NCBI GenBank assembly: GCA_016933575.1
Contig: JAFGAR010000028.1
Location: forward strand, 92,530-156,529
Direction of reading: 5' to 3'
DNA length: 64,000 bases
Source: Candidatus Thorarchaeota archaeon
GTDB lineage: Archaea > Asgardarchaeota > Thorarchaeia > Thorarchaeales > Thorarchaeaceae
The notes beneath the pieces are model-generated. The model saw only the letters and a list, made by a program, of their open reading frames with translations. It was not told where the DNA came from and did no database searches. Positions 62,237 through 64,000 of the stretch are shown here, piece by piece. The first letter of the stretch is position 1. Each line of letters starts with the position of its first letter. The position numbers were made by a program, and so were the translations under genes.

Positions 62237-64000
62237 TCATTCTTCATCTAATGACGCAAGCTCACTCTCTATTGATTTCACAAAATTGGATATTTTGAAA
62301 CTCTTGGCTGCTTCAAGAGCTTGTTGAAGTGCAGATCGAATTCTCTGCAATTCTTTTTCCCTATCAGCAGGATTTGTGATGTTTGTCAATTCTTCTCGTT
62401 TCTTAGGAAGCATACTGAGAAGACCTTCTATTGCATCTTCAGCTTCATCCCGGCTTGTAAATGTGCTCTCTTGACCAGGATCATATGATGACAATATTCG
62501 TTCAATCTGCTCATGGATTTTTTTGTATTCCTGCAAAGCACCCGAGAGAATCCTGTGTACTTCACCCTCAGTTTCAGCTTCCTCCAAAGCATTAGATATC
62601 TTCTCTATGGCTTTTTCTAAGTACTCCTTCCTATCTGAAAGATTACTCCGTTTTCGTTCAAGCCATCTCCATTCATTGGAGATATTCCGGATCAAAGCTG
62701 ATGCATGATTGATAGTTTCGCGGTATTGGTCATATCTGGCCATTGCCTCAGTGAAATCTGACTCAAGCGTGTCAATAACATGCGAGAGTTGAAAACTGAG
62801 CATATCACTTGCTTGAGCCTCAGCTAGAACACGACTCTCCTTAATTGCACGATTAGCGACTGCCCAGAGACGTTCAACATCCTCGGGATTCATATCAGTG
62901 CGTTTTCTGACCTCCAATTCTTCAGATAATTGTGAGATGTCATGATTAATCGATTGTAGTTCTTGCATCTTTGCTTTTAGTAATGCTTTGCCCAAGCGCG
63001 TGTTCAAATCATTAGTCAGCATTTTACGCTCCTCAGGTACTTCCTGCAAAGCTTGTGTGTTATCAATCAGGATCTGAAGGGCTTTTTCGAAATCTCCAAC
63101 AGCTTCATGGAATAGTCCTTCTTGATATTGCTCATCTCCCTTCCTTTGCAATTCTAAGGCACTCTCAAGAACATCATAAGGTGATGTCTTCAACAGACTA
63201 TCTCTGAGTAACAATGGATAGGTTGAATGAAGGTCTAATGGATGACCAGATGCCATAATACGTAAAATATGAATACAATCAGCTGTTGCAACATAGATAA
63301 GGTCGCCTTCTGCAGTGAGATAATCGATCTTCTGATTGTCCAGAGCGATACTACCTAACTCATCTCCTTTCTTCAGGTCCCACAAAGTGACATTCCCAGG
63401 AGATACTGCTCCAAGGAGATAGTTCTCTGTTGTCCACATTGAAGTCACAACATTGGCATTCTTTACTTCAAATGTTCGTACCAATTCCCATGCTGTTCGC
63501 TCATATACAGCAATTTCTCCAGAAGGTGTACCGATGAAGACAAACTCGGAGTTGCCACTGACAATACCACCCTTGCCTTTCTTATCAAGTCTTGCAAGTT
63601 CTGAAGGAGCAGCATCAGACTCTTTCAACCATACCTTTGGCTCTTCTTTTTTCGTACTAGTACAAATTATCTTTTCATCAGACCATATGCTAGTGAGATC
63701 AGATTTGTGAAGTTGCCAACTTGAAGTCTCATGGGTGTCTTTCTGAATTGATACAAGACGTCCATCTCGTGCTCCAACGAAGAAGAAATCGCCTTGAAGT
63801 CTAGAAGTGACAGCTTGATAGCTCAATTCGAACCATCCTATCATGCCCCATGTGTCTTTCTTCCAAACATATACTCTCTTCTCACATGTAGCATAGACCT
63901 GTTCATCATCAACATCAACAGCAAGTAGGTCTGAACCTGTTTCGCCAAGCTCAGCAATAAGTTCCCAATTTGTTTTTGACCAGACACGAATTCGCTGATC
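62237..64000 (-). CDS. Beta-propeller plus coiled-coil protein, N-terminus cut by window edge
   Basis: The minus-strand frame stays open from the stop (62237) to the window edge, giving at least 587 codons; the first Met (63844) lies inside the repeat region, so the real start is upstream. The N-terminal part visible is WD40-like blades ending in VYVWKKDTW, IAVYERTAWELV and VTLWDLKKGDELG. The rest, from about 240 residues after that, is long helical and highly charged (ELQRKGDEQYQEGLFHEA onward, a TPR-like pair, then coiled coil to ELASLDEE). The architecture (propeller plus TPR plus coiled coil) is that of a large scaffold. Size and start are unknown. Confidence 0.8.
   Translation of the reverse strand, partial: DQRIRVWSKTNWELIAELGETGSDLLAVDVDDEQVYATCEKRVYVWKKDTWGMIGWFELSYQAVTSRLQGDFFFVGARDGRLVSIQKDTHETSSWQLHKSDLTSIWSDEKIICTSTKKEEPKVWLKESDAAPSELARLDKKGKGGIVSGNSEFVFIGTPSGEIAVYERTAWELVRTFEVKNANVVTSMWTTENYLLGAVSPGNVTLWDLKKGDELGSIALDNQKIDYLTAEGDLIYVATADCIHILRIMASGHPLDLHSTYPLLLRDSLLKTSPYDVLESALELQRKGDEQYQEGLFHEAVGDFEKALQILIDNTQALQEVPEERKMLTNDLNTRLGKALLKAKMQELQSINHDISQLSEELEVRKRTDMNPEDVERLWAVANRAIKESRVLAEAQASDMLSFQLSHVIDTLESDFTEAMARYDQYRETINHASALIRNISNEWRWLERKRSNLSDRKEYLEKAIEKISNALEEAETEGEVHRILSGALQEYKKIHEQIERILSSYDPGQESTFTSRDEAEDAIEGLLSMLPKKREELTNITNPADREKELQRIRSALQQALEAAKSFKISNFVKSIESELASLDEE

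Overview
This window reads as a piece of an archaeal chromosome, most likely from an Asgard archaeon. Archaeal signs are a TATA-binding protein gene, TATA-box promoters, a geranylgeranyl-reductase-type flavoprotein for ether lipids, a tungsten-type aldehyde ferredoxin oxidoreductase, an archaeal-type AsnRS, a site-2 protease, and many TTG/GTG starts behind GGAG or GGTGAT ribosome binding sites. Asgard-like signs are two longin-like domain proteins and a Ras/Rab-like GTPase-fold protein with a long acidic extension. The DNA is AT-rich. I cannot fix the class without a phylogeny. No tRNA, rRNA, CRISPR array, insertion sequence or origin was seen.

Layout. 1-7.1 kb: an edge-truncated MFS-like transporter, then two longin/winged-helix paralogues coupled to a MinD/ParA-like ATPase, a GNAT acetyltransferase and an AOR-family enzyme whose promoter sits inside a perfect inverted repeat. 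7.1-17.3 kb: a large polytopic membrane protein, lipid enzymes (alpha/beta hydrolase, glycerophosphodiesterase, geranylgeranyl reductase, acyl-CoA synthetase), unknown proteins and a purine phosphoribosyltransferase-like protein. 17.5-19.9 kb: a degenerate GTPase, a zinc-finger protein and a membrane protein. 20.1-36.1 kb: a 16 kb block of five large MacB/FtsX-type permeases and two LolD-type ATPases, one of them fused to an AbrB-like DNA-binding domain. 36.2-36.6 kb: a broken gene. 36.7-43.6 kb: AsnRS, a surface glycoprotein, a lipase-like hydrolase, a two-lobed retropepsin-like protein coupled to an ArsM methyltransferase, and a divergent cysteine-rich PadR regulator with three operator copies. 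43.7-48.8 kb: TBP with an unusual palindromic TATA region, a membrane protein, a site-2 protease and a beta-helix surface protein. 48.8-55.0 kb: a leftward run of dienoyl-CoA reductase-like flavoenzyme, metallo-beta-lactamase-fold protein, radical SAM protein, lactate permease and SDR. 55.1-64 kb: TPR proteins, a class III-like sirtuin divergent from an HTH regulator, enoyl-CoA hydratase, carbamate kinase, RidA, a secreted two-repeat protein and an edge-truncated beta-propeller/coiled-coil protein.

Together the genes suggest a heterotrophic anaerobe that degrades lipids, acyl groups and amino acids (hydrolases, GDPD, acyl-CoA synthetase, crotonase, dienoyl-CoA reductase, AOR, carbamate kinase, RidA, lactate permease), with a large envelope-export or remodelling system and an arsenic response. 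Most promising as possibly undescribed: the longin/wHTH-MinD operon, the AbrB-fused ABC ATPase in the FtsX cluster, and the tandem retropepsin translationally coupled to ArsM.
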